Assembly (NCBI GenBank): GCA_027923965.1
Contig: AP026969.1
Location: 4,464,001-4,528,000, forward strand
From: Comamonadaceae bacterium OS-1
GTDB lineage: Bacteria; Pseudomonadota; Gammaproteobacteria; Burkholderiales; Burkholderiaceae_C
DNA: 64,000 bases
Direction: 5' to 3'
This document shows, one piece after another, positions 51,713-63,268 of this stretch (its first letter is position 1; every line of letters starts with the position of its first letter). Below the pieces are notes generated by a model. It saw nothing but the letters and a program-made list of their open reading frames with translations. It was not told the origin of the DNA and did no database searches. The position numbers were made by a program, and so were the translations under genes.

Positions 51713-52321
51713 TCAAGTGGGCATCAGGTGGTCGATTTCCTGCTGCATGGCTTGCACCAGCTGGCTGTAGCGTTTGACCTTTTCGGTGGTGTCGCGCAGC
51801 CGCTCGGCGATGCGCAGCGACACGGCCAGCAGCAGCTTGGCGGCGGTGTGCGGGTCGTCCTGGCTGAGCTTTTCCAGCGCCGCGCGCGACAGCATGGCAC
51901 CGGTGACGTCGGTGGTGGCGGTGCACGAGGCCAGCCGCGCCTGGCCGTCGATCAGACCCATTTCACCAATCAGGCTGCCCGGGCCGAGAACGCTGACCGT
52001 GACCGGGTTGCGTCGGCTCACCACGATGTTCTCCACCGTCACCTCGCCCTCCAGCAACAGCAGCATGTAGCCGGTTTCGCTGGTGTTGCCTTCGTGGATG
52101 AAGGTGGTGTCCATGGGGATGCGGCGCGGTGTCATGTAGCTGACCACCGTCAGCGCCTCGGTGGGGCTGAGCTGCATCAGCGCGGTGGGCGCAATCAGCA
52201 GCTCGGCGGCGCGGCTGGCCGAACCCGAGTGCTGCACCGAGCGCATGCGCTCGTGGGGTTCGAGGAGCTCCGGTGTCCGCGACAACTGGGTTTTGATGCC
52301 GTCCATCAGGTTTTTGAACAT
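51713..52321 (-). CDS. Cyclic nucleotide-binding domain protein without DNA-binding domain
   Basis: 202 residues. A single cNMP-binding beta-barrel (about 55-165): LSPTEALTVVSYMTPRRIPM, FIHEGNTSETGYMLLLLEGE, GPGSLIGEMGLIDGQARLAS, followed by a helical C-terminus with a coiled-coil-like end (RLRDTTEKVKRYSQLVQAMQ). No HTH is present, so unlike Crp it is not itself a transcription factor; it may act through protein contacts. Ligand unknown; the phosphate-binding loop Arg-Ala pattern (ARLAS) is partly kept. Monocistronic on the minus strand. Confidence 0.85.
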   Translation of the reverse strand: MFKNLMDGIKTQLSRTPELLEPHERMRSVQHSGSASRAAELLIAPTALMQLSPTEALTVVSYMTPRRIPMDTTFIHEGNTSETGYMLLLLEGEVTVENIVVSRRNPVTVSVLGPGSLIGEMGLIDGQARLASCTATTDVTGAMLSRAALEKLSQDDPHTAAKLLLAVSLRIAERLRDTTEKVKRYSQLVQAMQQEIDHLMPT

Positions 52322-52407
52322 GGTCTCGGGTCCGTGGTGAAGCCTGCTCCGCTTTTAGCACATCGCCTGGGCGGGCAGGGCTGGGGTTGGTATGTAGTTG
52401 CTATTAA

Positions 52408-52455
52408 ATAAATAGCTTGTTACGCTTATTGAATAAGCACGGGGGCCGGATTTCT
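52408..52455 (+). repeat. Dispersed palindromic repeat, copy 13
   Basis: AAATAGCTTGTTACGCTTAT then TGAATAAGCACGGGGGCCGG. It lies upstream of the SAH riboswitch, in the metH2 promoter region. Confidence 0.8.
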
Positions 52456-52489
52456 TATAAATTTTGGCCCGCCCTTAAAATTGCAGCCT

Positions 52490-52582
52490 CCCAAGGAGCG
52501 TTGCAGCGGGTTTTCCCCCGTCAGGCTTGGGTTGATTACCAACGACGCTCACCTGAACCATGTCCCTCCACAGGTGAGTTGT
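52490..52582 (+). promoter_or_regulatory. S-adenosylhomocysteine (SAH) riboswitch controlling metH2
   Basis: Matches the SAH aptamer as known from betaproteobacterial ahcY/metH: P1 CCCAAG (52490-52495) with CTTGGG (52526-52531), the conserved GGAGCGTTGC after the first strand, CAGGCTTGGG, and AACGACGCTCACC at the 3' side. GAGCG (52496-52500) can pair with CGCTC (52546-52550). Just after the aptamer, CTCACCTG (52548-52555) is a perfect complement of CAGGTGAG (52571-52578), the metH2 ribosome-binding site, 4 bp before the ATG. The two pairings share CTC (52548-52550), so they exclude one another: SAH binding should keep CGCTC in the aptamer and free the RBS (ON switch). Confidence 0.9.
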
Positions 52583-55330
<2,748 letters not shown>

Positions 55331-55394
55331 GGCAGCCCGCAGCCCGCGCCGGCTCTGTACGGCATCGGGCGCGAGGGTTGGCGTAGTCGCTCGC

Positions 55395-57170
55395 CTACTT
55401 GAGCGAGCAGCTGGGGATGGACGAGCCTGGCACCGGTTCGCACCACATCTGCTTCAGCGGCGCATAGTCCGCCAGGCCGCGCCAGGCCAGCGTGTCGCTG
55501 ACGCCGGACGCGACATCGGCGCGTACCCAGGACGATTCATCCGCGACGTTGCCCTTGCCGTCGTACTTGACGATGGACGGATACGGGAAAACCGGGCGGC
55601 TGTTCAGGACGGCCGAGGTCTGCGCCGTCGAGACGAAGTTGACCGTCACCTTGCTGGGCGCCGTGCCGTTCTCGACCCAGTCGATCATGGGCGTCAGAAA
55701 GTCGGTGCGCGTTGCATTGATGCCGCCGTTGCAGTGGCCTACGCCGGGAATCATGTACAGCGTCATGAACTTCGATGCCGTGTCGGTACCCATCTGTTTG
55801 CGCACGGCCGACCAGTAGTTCAGCGCCATGTACGGCGAGGCGCCTGAATCGGCCCAGCCGTGCCAGATGATGAGCTTGCCACCGCGGGCCGCGAAACGGC
55901 TCAGGTCGGGGTTGTGCGCATCCCACAGGTTGGACAGCTTGGTCAGCGCGGTGTAGCTGGCCGATGTGAAGTCCATGTTCTTGTAGGTGATGCCGGTGCT
56001 CGAGCCCCAGTCCGCCAGGTAGTTGGGAAAGTCGGACGCCCAGGCGCCTTCGCCACCCGTGTCCGGATTCGTGCCCGCCAGCGTGACGCTGGACCATGAG
56101 CCTTCGCTGCCGATCGGCATGTCACCGGGGGACAGTAGCGTGCCGGTCTCGTCGGTCGGGCCGCGCCAGACCTGGCGCACCACGCCGACCTGCGCCGCCG
56201 TCAGGCAGCTGGAGGAGTCGGCACCCGTGCACAGCAGCGAGGCGAGGATCTTCTCGCCGTCGCAGGTGCGCGGGTCCTGGATCAGCCCACCTTCGTCGCC
56301 GCAAGCCTTGGTCACAGCGGCGATCAGCGCTGGCTTCTTGTCGGTCGTGAAGATCGAGTTGCCAGTCACAGGGTCCATGTTCACGCGGATGTTCCACGCG
56401 TGATAGAAGGTATTGGTGGCCGTCTCGTCGATCACGGGCGCACCCACGACAATGCCGTCGAAGTCTTCCGGAAAGCGCTGGGCCACCTGCAGCCCTTCGC
56501 GTCCGCCGTCGGAGCAGCCCACGTAGTAGGACTTCTTGGGCTGCTGGCCGTAATAGGCCTTGATCAGCGCCTTACTGAGCAAGGTCATCTTGTGCATGCC
56601 CAGGTAGGCGAAGTCGATCACTGCCGACGGGTTGTCCTTGGCCCAGAGGCCGCTGGAGATGCCAGCCGTGTGCCCGAGGTCCGTCGTTGCGAGCGCCACG
56701 TCGTTCTGCTCGATGGGCTTGCAGCCGAACAGCATGGTGCCGTTGGTGGTGCGTGGGTCGCCCACAAAGCCGCAGTAGCCGCCGCAGCCGTTCATCATGA
56801 AGCGCTGCGTCCAGCCCGTGGTCGGTAGCTTGACCTGGTAGTTCTGCGTGCCGGCGATGGTGCCCGTGAGCACGCAGTTACCGCCCGACAACGTGGCGCT
56901 GCTCACGGTGGTGGGCAGGCCGGTGGCCTTGCCAAAGTCCTGCTTGGCCATGTCCGCGCAGGAAATCACGGCATTGACCGCCGTCATCGCCGTTGCGGTC
57001 GAGGGCTTGGTTGTGGCGGAATCATCGCCACCGCAGGCGCTGAGCGCCAGGCCGATGGCCACGGTGGCGGCAGCAGTGACTGCACGGACCGCGGGCTGCA
57101 AACGGCGCCTCCACCAGGCGGTGGCGGCGTGGGCGACAGCGTGTCGCGTGGGGTGATAGGGGTTGGGCAT
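55395..57170 (-). CDS. Tannase/feruloyl esterase-family lipoprotein
   Basis: 591 residues. A signal peptide with LSAC lipobox (Cys 46) followed by GGDDSATTKP, then a tannase-family alpha/beta hydrolase: YYVGCSDGGREGLQVAQRFP carries the nucleophile Ser next to Cys, HGWADSGASPYMALNYWSAV the Asp, and IPGVGHCNGGI the His beside Cys, so the CS-D-HC motif of the family is present. It should cleave ester bonds of gallate, ferulate or similar aromatic esters outside the inner membrane. RBS GAGGAG. An AraC gene follows upstream on the same strand (153 bp), with a transporter beyond. Confidence 0.92.
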   Translation of the reverse strand: MPNPYHPTRHAVAHAATAWWRRRLQPAVRAVTAAATVAIGLALSACGGDDSATTKPSTATAMTAVNAVISCADMAKQDFGKATGLPTTVSSATLSGGNCVLTGTIAGTQNYQVKLPTTGWTQRFMMNGCGGYCGFVGDPRTTNGTMLFGCKPIEQNDVALATTDLGHTAGISSGLWAKDNPSAVIDFAYLGMHKMTLLSKALIKAYYGQQPKKSYYVGCSDGGREGLQVAQRFPEDFDGIVVGAPVIDETATNTFYHAWNIRVNMDPVTGNSIFTTDKKPALIAAVTKACGDEGGLIQDPRTCDGEKILASLLCTGADSSSCLTAAQVGVVRQVWRGPTDETGTLLSPGDMPIGSEGSWSSVTLAGTNPDTGGEGAWASDFPNYLADWGSSTGITYKNMDFTSASYTALTKLSNLWDAHNPDLSRFAARGGKLIIWHGWADSGASPYMALNYWSAVRKQMGTDTASKFMTLYMIPGVGHCNGGINATRTDFLTPMIDWVENGTAPSKVTVNFVSTAQTSAVLNSRPVFPYPSIVKYDGKGNVADESSWVRADVASGVSDTLAWRGLADYAPLKQMWCEPVPGSSIPSCSLK

Positions 57171-57323
57171 GGGTCTCCTCGTTGTGGCTTCCAGCGCAAA
57201 CCGACCGCAGGATGGCGGCCGGTTCGCTGTGGGGGCCAGTGTTCCGGGATGCCCGCGCCGCGTCTTCCGGCGGCTTGCTGATCGCGTTACAGAATCTTGC
57301 GGTGTCAGAACGTGAACACGTTC

Positions 57324-58205
57324 TCAGGACATCCGCGCCTTGGCTGGTGTCAGCCCGGTGCCACGGCGCATGGCATCCGTGAGGTGCGCCTGGCTCGCAA
57401 AGCCGCAGGCCAGCGCGATGTCGGCAATGGACCGGTCGCGGTCGCTACGCAGCGCGGCCACGGCCGTCTCGACCCGGCGCCGGAGCAGGTAGCGGTGCGG
57501 CGATTCGCCAAACGTCGCTTTGAATTGGCGGGCGAAATGGAATGCGCTGAGGCCCACGCTGTCAGCCAGGTCCTCGATGTGCAGCCGCTCGTCCAGGCGG
57601 GCCTCGATCAGGTCGCGCACGCGCTGCTGCTTCCCGGCCGGGAGCCCCACCACCTTGCAGGCCATTGGCTTGGCCGCAGCGTAGTGGCGGGACAGCCAGC
57701 CGACCAGGGCGAGGCACAAACCTTCGGCATACAGGTCGCCGTTGGGCAGGCCGTCCTGCACCTCGTCTGCCAGTGTGTGTACCAGCTGCGCCAGGCGTGG
57801 ATCGGATGCGCCATACAGCGTTTGCAGATCGAAGCGGTCGGCCTCATCGTGCAGCAGGCGTTGCGTCAAGATATGCGGCAATCGCACGCAGATCGTCTCG
57901 CCCGACGAGCCCTCCCAGCGCGCGTGGTCGCGTTCGTAGCGGGCGCTGTAGACGTCGATCAGCGGCCCGGTCACCAGCTCGAGTACACGGTGGCCGCTGC
58001 GGTACCAGCGGCGGCCGGTGCCCGAGCGGGAGACAAACAGGGTTGGCACCTTGGTCGATTGCGGGCCGCATTCGGCTGCGCTCGGGATCACGAAGCGCTC
58101 CAGATCCGGGCCGCGCCAACCGGGCGGGCAGACCAGTACGGGCTGGCCGGTGGCGTCGCACACGCGGGAGCTGTGGGAGGCTAATTTTTCGGCTGCTTGG
58201 GTCAA
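57324..58205 (-). CDS. AraC-family transcriptional regulator
   Basis: About 293 residues; C-terminal HTH pair clear: RLHIEDLADSVGLSAFHFAR, QFKATFGESPHRYLLRRRVE and DIALACGFASQAHLTDAMRR. The N-terminal ~180 residues are an unassigned effector domain. Start choice: TTG at 58205 has a perfect AAGGAG 6 bp upstream; ATG at 58241 has none, so the shorter form is preferred. It may control the tannase and/or the divergent transporter, and thereby use of an aromatic ester. Confidence 0.87.
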   Translation of the reverse strand: MTQAAEKLASHSSRVCDATGQPVLVCPPGWRGPDLERFVIPSAAECGPQSTKVPTLFVSRSGTGRRWYRSGHRVLELVTGPLIDVYSARYERDHARWEGSSGETICVRLPHILTQRLLHDEADRFDLQTLYGASDPRLAQLVHTLADEVQDGLPNGDLYAEGLCLALVGWLSRHYAAAKPMACKVVGLPAGKQQRVRDLIEARLDERLHIEDLADSVGLSAFHFARQFKATFGESPHRYLLRRRVETAVAALRSDRDRSIADIALACGFASQAHLTDAMRRGTGLTPAKARMS

Positions 58206-58410
58206 GCTTGTCTCCTTCTGCACGAACCGCCATTGGAGCATTGGGCTGCGCGCACAACCATGGCGCGCGCAGCAGCCGCGCGGCAATCGCACAGGGTTGA
58301 TCGATGATCGAACGAAATGCGGGATTATCCTAATCTGGTGCAAGCTTCTTGCGCGGCGCGAGCAGCCCACACTCGGCGCTTTGTTTAATTTGCGATCGCT
58401 GCCGCACAAG

Positions 58411-59751
58411 ATGACCTTCACCGAACCGGAATTGCGCCCCCATGGCCCTGCGCGCGCGCCCGCCAAGGCGGCCTGGGCCGCGTGGGTCGGCAGCGCGCTG
58501 GAGTATTACGACTTCTTTCTTTACGGCACGGCGGCCGCGTTGGTGTTCGGCCCGGTGTTCTTCCCGATGGTCGACTCCCGCCTGCAGCACGTCGCCGCAT
58601 TCGCCACCTTCGGCATGGGCTACGTGGCCCGCCCGCTCGGCGCCGTGGTGCTGGGCCACCTGGGCGACCGGCATGGCCGCAAGCCCGTGTTGAGTCTGAC
58701 CCTGGTGCTGATGGGTGCGTCCACGTTCCTGATCGGCTTGCTGCCCGGCCACGCGCAGATCGGCATGGCGGCACCGGTGCTGCTCGTCGTGTTGCGCCTG
58801 CTACAGGGGTTCTCGGTGGCCGCCGAGCATGCGGGCGCCAATGCCATGACGCTGGAGCACGCACCGGCGCACCGGCGCGGCTTCTACGCCAGCCTCTCGC
58901 TCAGCGGCACGGCGTTCGGCTTCGTGCTGGCCTCGCTGGTGTTCCTGCCGGTCGCGGCGCTGCCGCAGGCGGACATGCTGGCCTGGGGCTGGCGCATCCC
59001 GTTCTTGCTAAGCGTGGTCGTCGTGCTGGCCGGGCTGTGGGTGCGGCGCGCGGTGCCCGAGTCGCCGGTGTTCGCCGTGGAGCGTGCAAGGTTTCAGGAC
59101 GCACCTTTGCCCATCCTGGACCTGTTTCGGTGCCACCGTGTCGCCGTGCTGCGCGTGGCGTTGGCCGCGCTAGTGACCGTGGTGAGCACGGTGTCCGGCG
59201 TGTTCCTGCTGGCGTACGCGGTCAACACCATGGGCATGCCGCGCCAGGACATGCTGGTGCTGATGCTGCTGGGCAGCGTGCTGGCCCTGTTCGCCGCCCC
59301 GGCCTGGGCCTGGCTGGCCGACCGGGTAGGGCGCCGGCCGGTGTTCATCGCCGGCGCGCTGGGTTCGGCCGCGCTGACCTGGCCGCTGCTGTGGGCCGTC
59401 AGCCAGGCCGAGATGCAGGCGGTGTTCTGGCTCGGCTTGCTGCTGACCGGTGTGGCCTACAGCGCGGCCAACGGCATCGCGCCGGCCCTGTACGGCGAGA
59501 TGTTCGACACCCGCGTGCGGCTCTCGGGCATGGCCATCGGCACGCAGATCGGCGTGGCCTTGAGCGGCTTTGCGCCCAGCGTGTGTGCGGCGTTGATTGC
59601 GGAAGGGCCGCATGCCTGGCCGTGGGTGGCGGGTCTGGTCACGCTCGTATGCACCGTCGCAGCCGGCGCGGTGTTCACCGCGCCGGAGACCCGGAACGTG
59701 CCGACACAGTTGTTGGGCCGCAGGAGTGGAACGGTGGCATCGTTGCCATAG
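58411..59751 (+). CDS. MFS transporter, metabolite:H+ symporter (MHS) subfamily
   Basis: 446 residues with 12 membrane helices. Motifs: SALEYYDFFLYGTAAALVFG at helix 1 and the MFS A-motif GHLGDRHGRKPVL after helix 2, LLQGFSVAAEHAGANAMTLE in helix 4 (a typical MHS phrase), and the second half begins with VSTVSGVFLLAYAVNTMGMP. MHS members take up organic acids or aromatic acids such as shikimate or benzoate-like compounds. Divergent from the AraC regulator (205 bp). The ATG at 58411 is preceded by only a weak RBS. Confidence 0.9.
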   Translation: MTFTEPELRPHGPARAPAKAAWAAWVGSALEYYDFFLYGTAAALVFGPVFFPMVDSRLQHVAAFATFGMGYVARPLGAVVLGHLGDRHGRKPVLSLTLVLMGASTFLIGLLPGHAQIGMAAPVLLVVLRLLQGFSVAAEHAGANAMTLEHAPAHRRGFYASLSLSGTAFGFVLASLVFLPVAALPQADMLAWGWRIPFLLSVVVVLAGLWVRRAVPESPVFAVERARFQDAPLPILDLFRCHRVAVLRVALAALVTVVSTVSGVFLLAYAVNTMGMPRQDMLVLMLLGSVLALFAAPAWAWLADRVGRRPVFIAGALGSAALTWPLLWAVSQAEMQAVFWLGLLLTGVAYSAANGIAPALYGEMFDTRVRLSGMAIGTQIGVALSGFAPSVCAALIAEGPHAWPWVAGLVTLVCTVAAGAVFTAPETRNVPTQLLGRRSGTVASLP

Positions 59752-59936
59752 CGCGCACGTCGCTACCTGGTCGAGACAGATTTGCGGCGTTTCCTGGCCC
59801 CCAATTTGTAAGAACGGGTTTCTGGCTGGGGTTTTCCCTATTGCAGTGGCTCATGGGGCTATGTGCTTGTTGTTTGATACATTTTGTAAGAGACTGGGTC
59901 TCTACTTTTCAAGCGGCGCTTGTCGCCCTATAGGCC

Positions 59937-62168
59937 ATGGATGATGAAGACCTGCTTGAGTTCATAGACGGCGCTGCGCCCGCCACCACGCCCACACCCA
60001 GCTTGCGAGAGCCGTGGCAGATTCTGGTGGTGGACGACGATCCCGATGTGCATGAAAGCACCGCTTACGGCCTGCGCGGTCTGGAGATCGAAGGCCGCAG
60101 CCTGCAACTCCTCCACGCACACTCTGCCGCCGAGGCCCTGGAGGTGTTGCGGCGTGAGCGCGATGTGGCCGTGGTACTGCTGGACGTGGTGATGGAAACC
60201 GACAACGCCGGGCTGGTGACCGTGGGCGCCATTCGCAACGAGCTGGGGCTGACCAATGTGCGCATCATCTTGCGCACCGGCCAGCCGGGCCAGGCCCCGG
60301 AGATCGACACCATCCGCCGCTATGACATCAACGACTACAAAACCAAAAGCGAGCTCACCCGCACCAAGCTCTACACCGCGCTGACCGCGGCCATCCGCTC
60401 TTACGACCAGCTGCGCCGCATGGATGCCAGCCGCCGGGGGCTGGAGAAAATCGTCGCCGCCAGCAACCAGTTCATTGCCGAGCCGGGTCTGCAAAGCTTT
60501 GCCGAGGGTGTCATCACGCAGATTGCCGGTTTGGTGGGCGTGGAGCCCGAAGGGGTGGTGTGTGCCTGCACGCCGCACGCCGAAACCGGGGCGGATTGCG
60601 TGGTGATCGCGGCTGCCGGGCGGTTGGCCCACCTGATGCAGCACCGCATCGCCGACATCGACGACCCGTACATCGTGGCCTGCCTGACCCAGTGCCTGGC
60701 CGAGCGCCGCAACCAGCTGGCCGAGCGCAGCGTGACACTGTTCTTTCCGGGCCGGGAGGGTGGTGACTTCGTGGCGTTTGTCTATGCTTCAGCCCCGCTG
60801 CGCGATGTGGACGCGCATCTGCTGGAAGTGTTTTGTACCAATATTGCCCTGTGCGCGGCCAATGTGGAGCTGGTGACCCGGCTGCGCAACCATGCGTTTG
60901 TAGACCGCATGCTGGGTCTGCCCAACCGCACCGCCTTCCTCCAGCACCTGGACGAGGCCGTCGCCGCGGGTGGCACGGCCGGGCATGCCATTGGCCTGAT
61001 GGACGTGGACCAGTTCGCCGAAACCAACGACATGTTTGGCCATGGCTATGGCGACCAGCTGCTGGCCGCCATCGCCCAGCGGCTGGGTGCGGTGCAGGCC
61101 GGAGCAGGATTTCTGGCCCGGGTGGCGGGCGACACCTTTGGCCTGTTCGGGCTGGAGTCCGGCGTCAATCCCGAGCGGCTGCGCAGCGTATTCGACCAGC
61201 CGTTCGAGATCGAGAACGTGCTGCGCCCGGTGTCGGTGTGTATGGGCTTCGTACGCTGCGACGACACCAGTGGCGCCGGCCTGGAGCTGCTGAAAGACGC
61301 GTCCATCGCCCTCAAGCGCGCCAAGGAGCTGGGCCAGGGCCGCAGCGCCTACTACTCGGCCGAGGTGGGCACCATCACCCGCGAGCGCACCCGCATGCTG
61401 CACGGCCTGCAGCGCGCGTTCGACCACGAGCACCTGTTTGTGGTGTACCAGCCCCAGGTGAATCTGGCCGATGGCCGACCGATCGGCGTGGAAGCCCTGC
61501 TGCGCTGGCGCACCGATGACGGCAAGTTTGTGCCGCCCGACCGCTTCATTCCGGTAGCCGAGCAGTCGGGCCTGATCGTCACCATGGGGGCCTGGGTGCT
61601 GCGCTCGGCCCTGCACGCCATGGCCGGGCTGAGAAGCCAGGGCTGTGCCTCGGGCATCCGGGTAGCGGTCAACGTGTCGTCGGTGCAGTTCGCCCAGCCG
61701 CAGTTTTTGGATACGGTGGACGAGGCCCTGCGTGACTCCGGCATGCCGCCCGACAGCCTGGAGCTGGAGATCACCGAGTCGGTGGCGGTGATGGGCATGG
61801 AGCGGGTTGCCGCCCTGCTGCGCCAGATCAAGGCACGCGGCATCGCGGTGGCGATTGACGACTTTGGCACCGGGTTTTCATCGCTCTCCTACCTGGACCG
61901 CCTGCCCGCCGACCGCCTGAAGATCGACCGCGCCTTTGTCATGTCGCTGGACTCGGGCCGCCTGGGTGCGCGCATCGCCGAAATGATCGTGCCGCTGGGC
62001 CACCAGCTGGGCATGCAGGTGCTGGCCGAGGGCGTGGAAACCGAAGCCCAGGCCAACATCTTGCGCGGGCTGGGCTGCGACGAGGCGCAGGGCTACCTGT
62101 ACGCCAAACCCATGCCGATCGAAGACCTGGGGCCCTGGCTGGCACAGCGGCTGGGTGCACCGCCGTGA
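59937..62168 (+). CDS. Response regulator with DUF3369, degenerate GGDEF and EAL domains
   Basis: 743 residues: REC domain (about 28-150; ILVVDDDPDVHESTAYGLRG, acceptor Asp in VVLLDVVMETD), DUF3369 GAF-like middle (about 155-315), a diguanylate-cyclase-like domain whose signature is ARVAGDTFGLFG instead of GGDEF, so likely inactive or GTP-sensing, and an EAL domain (about 495-735) with GVEALLRWR, LEITES, DDFGTGFSSLSYL, KIDRAF and EGVETEAQ. So it is probably a phosphorylation-controlled c-di-GMP phosphodiesterase. It overlaps the binding-protein gene by GTGA. Confidence 0.93.
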   Translation: MDDEDLLEFIDGAAPATTPTPSLREPWQILVVDDDPDVHESTAYGLRGLEIEGRSLQLLHAHSAAEALEVLRRERDVAVVLLDVVMETDNAGLVTVGAIRNELGLTNVRIILRTGQPGQAPEIDTIRRYDINDYKTKSELTRTKLYTALTAAIRSYDQLRRMDASRRGLEKIVAASNQFIAEPGLQSFAEGVITQIAGLVGVEPEGVVCACTPHAETGADCVVIAAAGRLAHLMQHRIADIDDPYIVACLTQCLAERRNQLAERSVTLFFPGREGGDFVAFVYASAPLRDVDAHLLEVFCTNIALCAANVELVTRLRNHAFVDRMLGLPNRTAFLQHLDEAVAAGGTAGHAIGLMDVDQFAETNDMFGHGYGDQLLAAIAQRLGAVQAGAGFLARVAGDTFGLFGLESGVNPERLRSVFDQPFEIENVLRPVSVCMGFVRCDDTSGAGLELLKDASIALKRAKELGQGRSAYYSAEVGTITRERTRMLHGLQRAFDHEHLFVVYQPQVNLADGRPIGVEALLRWRTDDGKFVPPDRFIPVAEQSGLIVTMGAWVLRSALHAMAGLRSQGCASGIRVAVNVSSVQFAQPQFLDTVDEALRDSGMPPDSLELEITESVAVMGMERVAALLRQIKARGIAVAIDDFGTGFSSLSYLDRLPADRLKIDRAFVMSLDSGRLGARIAEMIVPLGHQLGMQVLAEGVETEAQANILRGLGCDEAQGYLYAKPMPIEDLGPWLAQRLGAPP

Positions 62169-63268
62169 ACCGATGGCTCTGGCTGGCAGCCCTGCTGTTG
62201 GCGGGGTGCTTGCAAGGATGCGGCCCGCCCAAAGCCATCCGTCTGGGTTTTATCGGCAGTTTGTCGGACCGGGGGTCTGATACCGGGGAGGATGGCCGCA
62301 ACGGCATGATTCTGGCGGTAGAGCAGCGCAACCAGGCTGGCGGCATCCGGGGTCGCATGGTAGAGATGCTGGTACAGGACGATGGCATGGCGCCGGTGAA
62401 GTCGCAGCAGGCCATCCAGGCCCTGGTGGCGGCCCAGGTCGATGCGGTGGTGGGGCCGTTCAGCAGTGCGGTGGCGCAGGTGGCGGTACCGCTGAGCAAC
62501 CAGGCGGGCATCGTCATGGTCAGCCCCACCGTGACATCCACTGACTTTGCGGGCAAAGACGACTTCTTCATCCGTATCAACCGCACCACGCGTGACAACG
62601 CCAGCGATTACGCCCAAGTGCTGTACCAGCGCGGGCAACACAGCATGGCGCTGGCGTACGACACACGCAATGCCAGTTACTCCCTGGCGTGGTTGAGCGC
62701 GTTCAGGCAGGCGTATGGCGCGCTGGGCGGGCAGGTGGTGACCGCGGTGGCGTTCGAGTCCAATGCCCGCACCGGTTTTGGCGACGTGGTGCGCCAGCTG
62801 CTGGCCCAACCGTCGCAGGGCCTGCTGTTCATCGGCAGTGCCATCGATGTCGCCCGCCTCGCCCAGCAGGCCGACAAGCTGGCTCCAAAGATACCCAAGA
62901 GCGCGGCGGAACGCGCCTCTACCGAGCTGCTGCTGGAGCTGGGCGGCCGCTCGGTCGAGGGGCTGCTGATTGCGCAGGCGTTCAACCGGGATGACCCTTC
63001 CGAGCGCTACCGCAGTTTCCACCAGGCGTTTGTGGAGCGGTTTGCGCGGGAGCCCAGCTTTAGCGCGGTGCTGGCGTACGACGGTACCCAGGTGCTGTGC
63101 GAAGCCATTGCCCTGCAGGAACGGGGCCAGTCCTTGAAAGACAGCATCCTCCAGCATGGACCGTTTCAGGGACTGCAGCAAAGCATCCAGTTTGACCGTT
63201 TCGGCGACACCACGCGCAAGGTGTTTTTCACCGAGGTGCGGGGCGGCAAGTTTGTGTTGCTGCAATGA
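62165..63268 (+). CDS. Leu/Ile/Val-type periplasmic binding lipoprotein
   Basis: 367 residues: signal peptide with lipobox LAGC (Cys 15), then the type-I periplasmic fold (KAIRLGFIGSLSDRGSDTGE, GMILAVEQRNQAGGIRGRMV, VGPFSSAVAQVAVPLSNQAG, VSPTVTSTDFAG). It resembles ABC transporter substrate-binding proteins, yet no permease or ATPase gene is adjacent; it is flanked by a regulator and a Cache sensor, so it more likely acts as a ligand-sensing partner of that signalling system. GTG start overlaps the previous stop (GTGA), and the next gene overlaps by ATGA. Confidence 0.9.
   Translation: MNRWLWLAALLLAGCLQGCGPPKAIRLGFIGSLSDRGSDTGEDGRNGMILAVEQRNQAGGIRGRMVEMLVQDDGMAPVKSQQAIQALVAAQVDAVVGPFSSAVAQVAVPLSNQAGIVMVSPTVTSTDFAGKDDFFIRINRTTRDNASDYAQVLYQRGQHSMALAYDTRNASYSLAWLSAFRQAYGALGGQVVTAVAFESNARTGFGDVVRQLLAQPSQGLLFIGSAIDVARLAQQADKLAPKIPKSAAERASTELLLELGGRSVEGLLIAQAFNRDDPSERYRSFHQAFVERFAREPSFSAVLAYDGTQVLCEAIALQERGQSLKDSILQHGPFQGLQQSIQFDRFGDTTRKVFFTEVRGGKFVLLQ

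Noticed and set aside
62165..63268. A complete branched-chain amino acid ABC transporter operon
   Set aside because: No permease or ATPase genes adjoin; both neighbours are signalling proteins.
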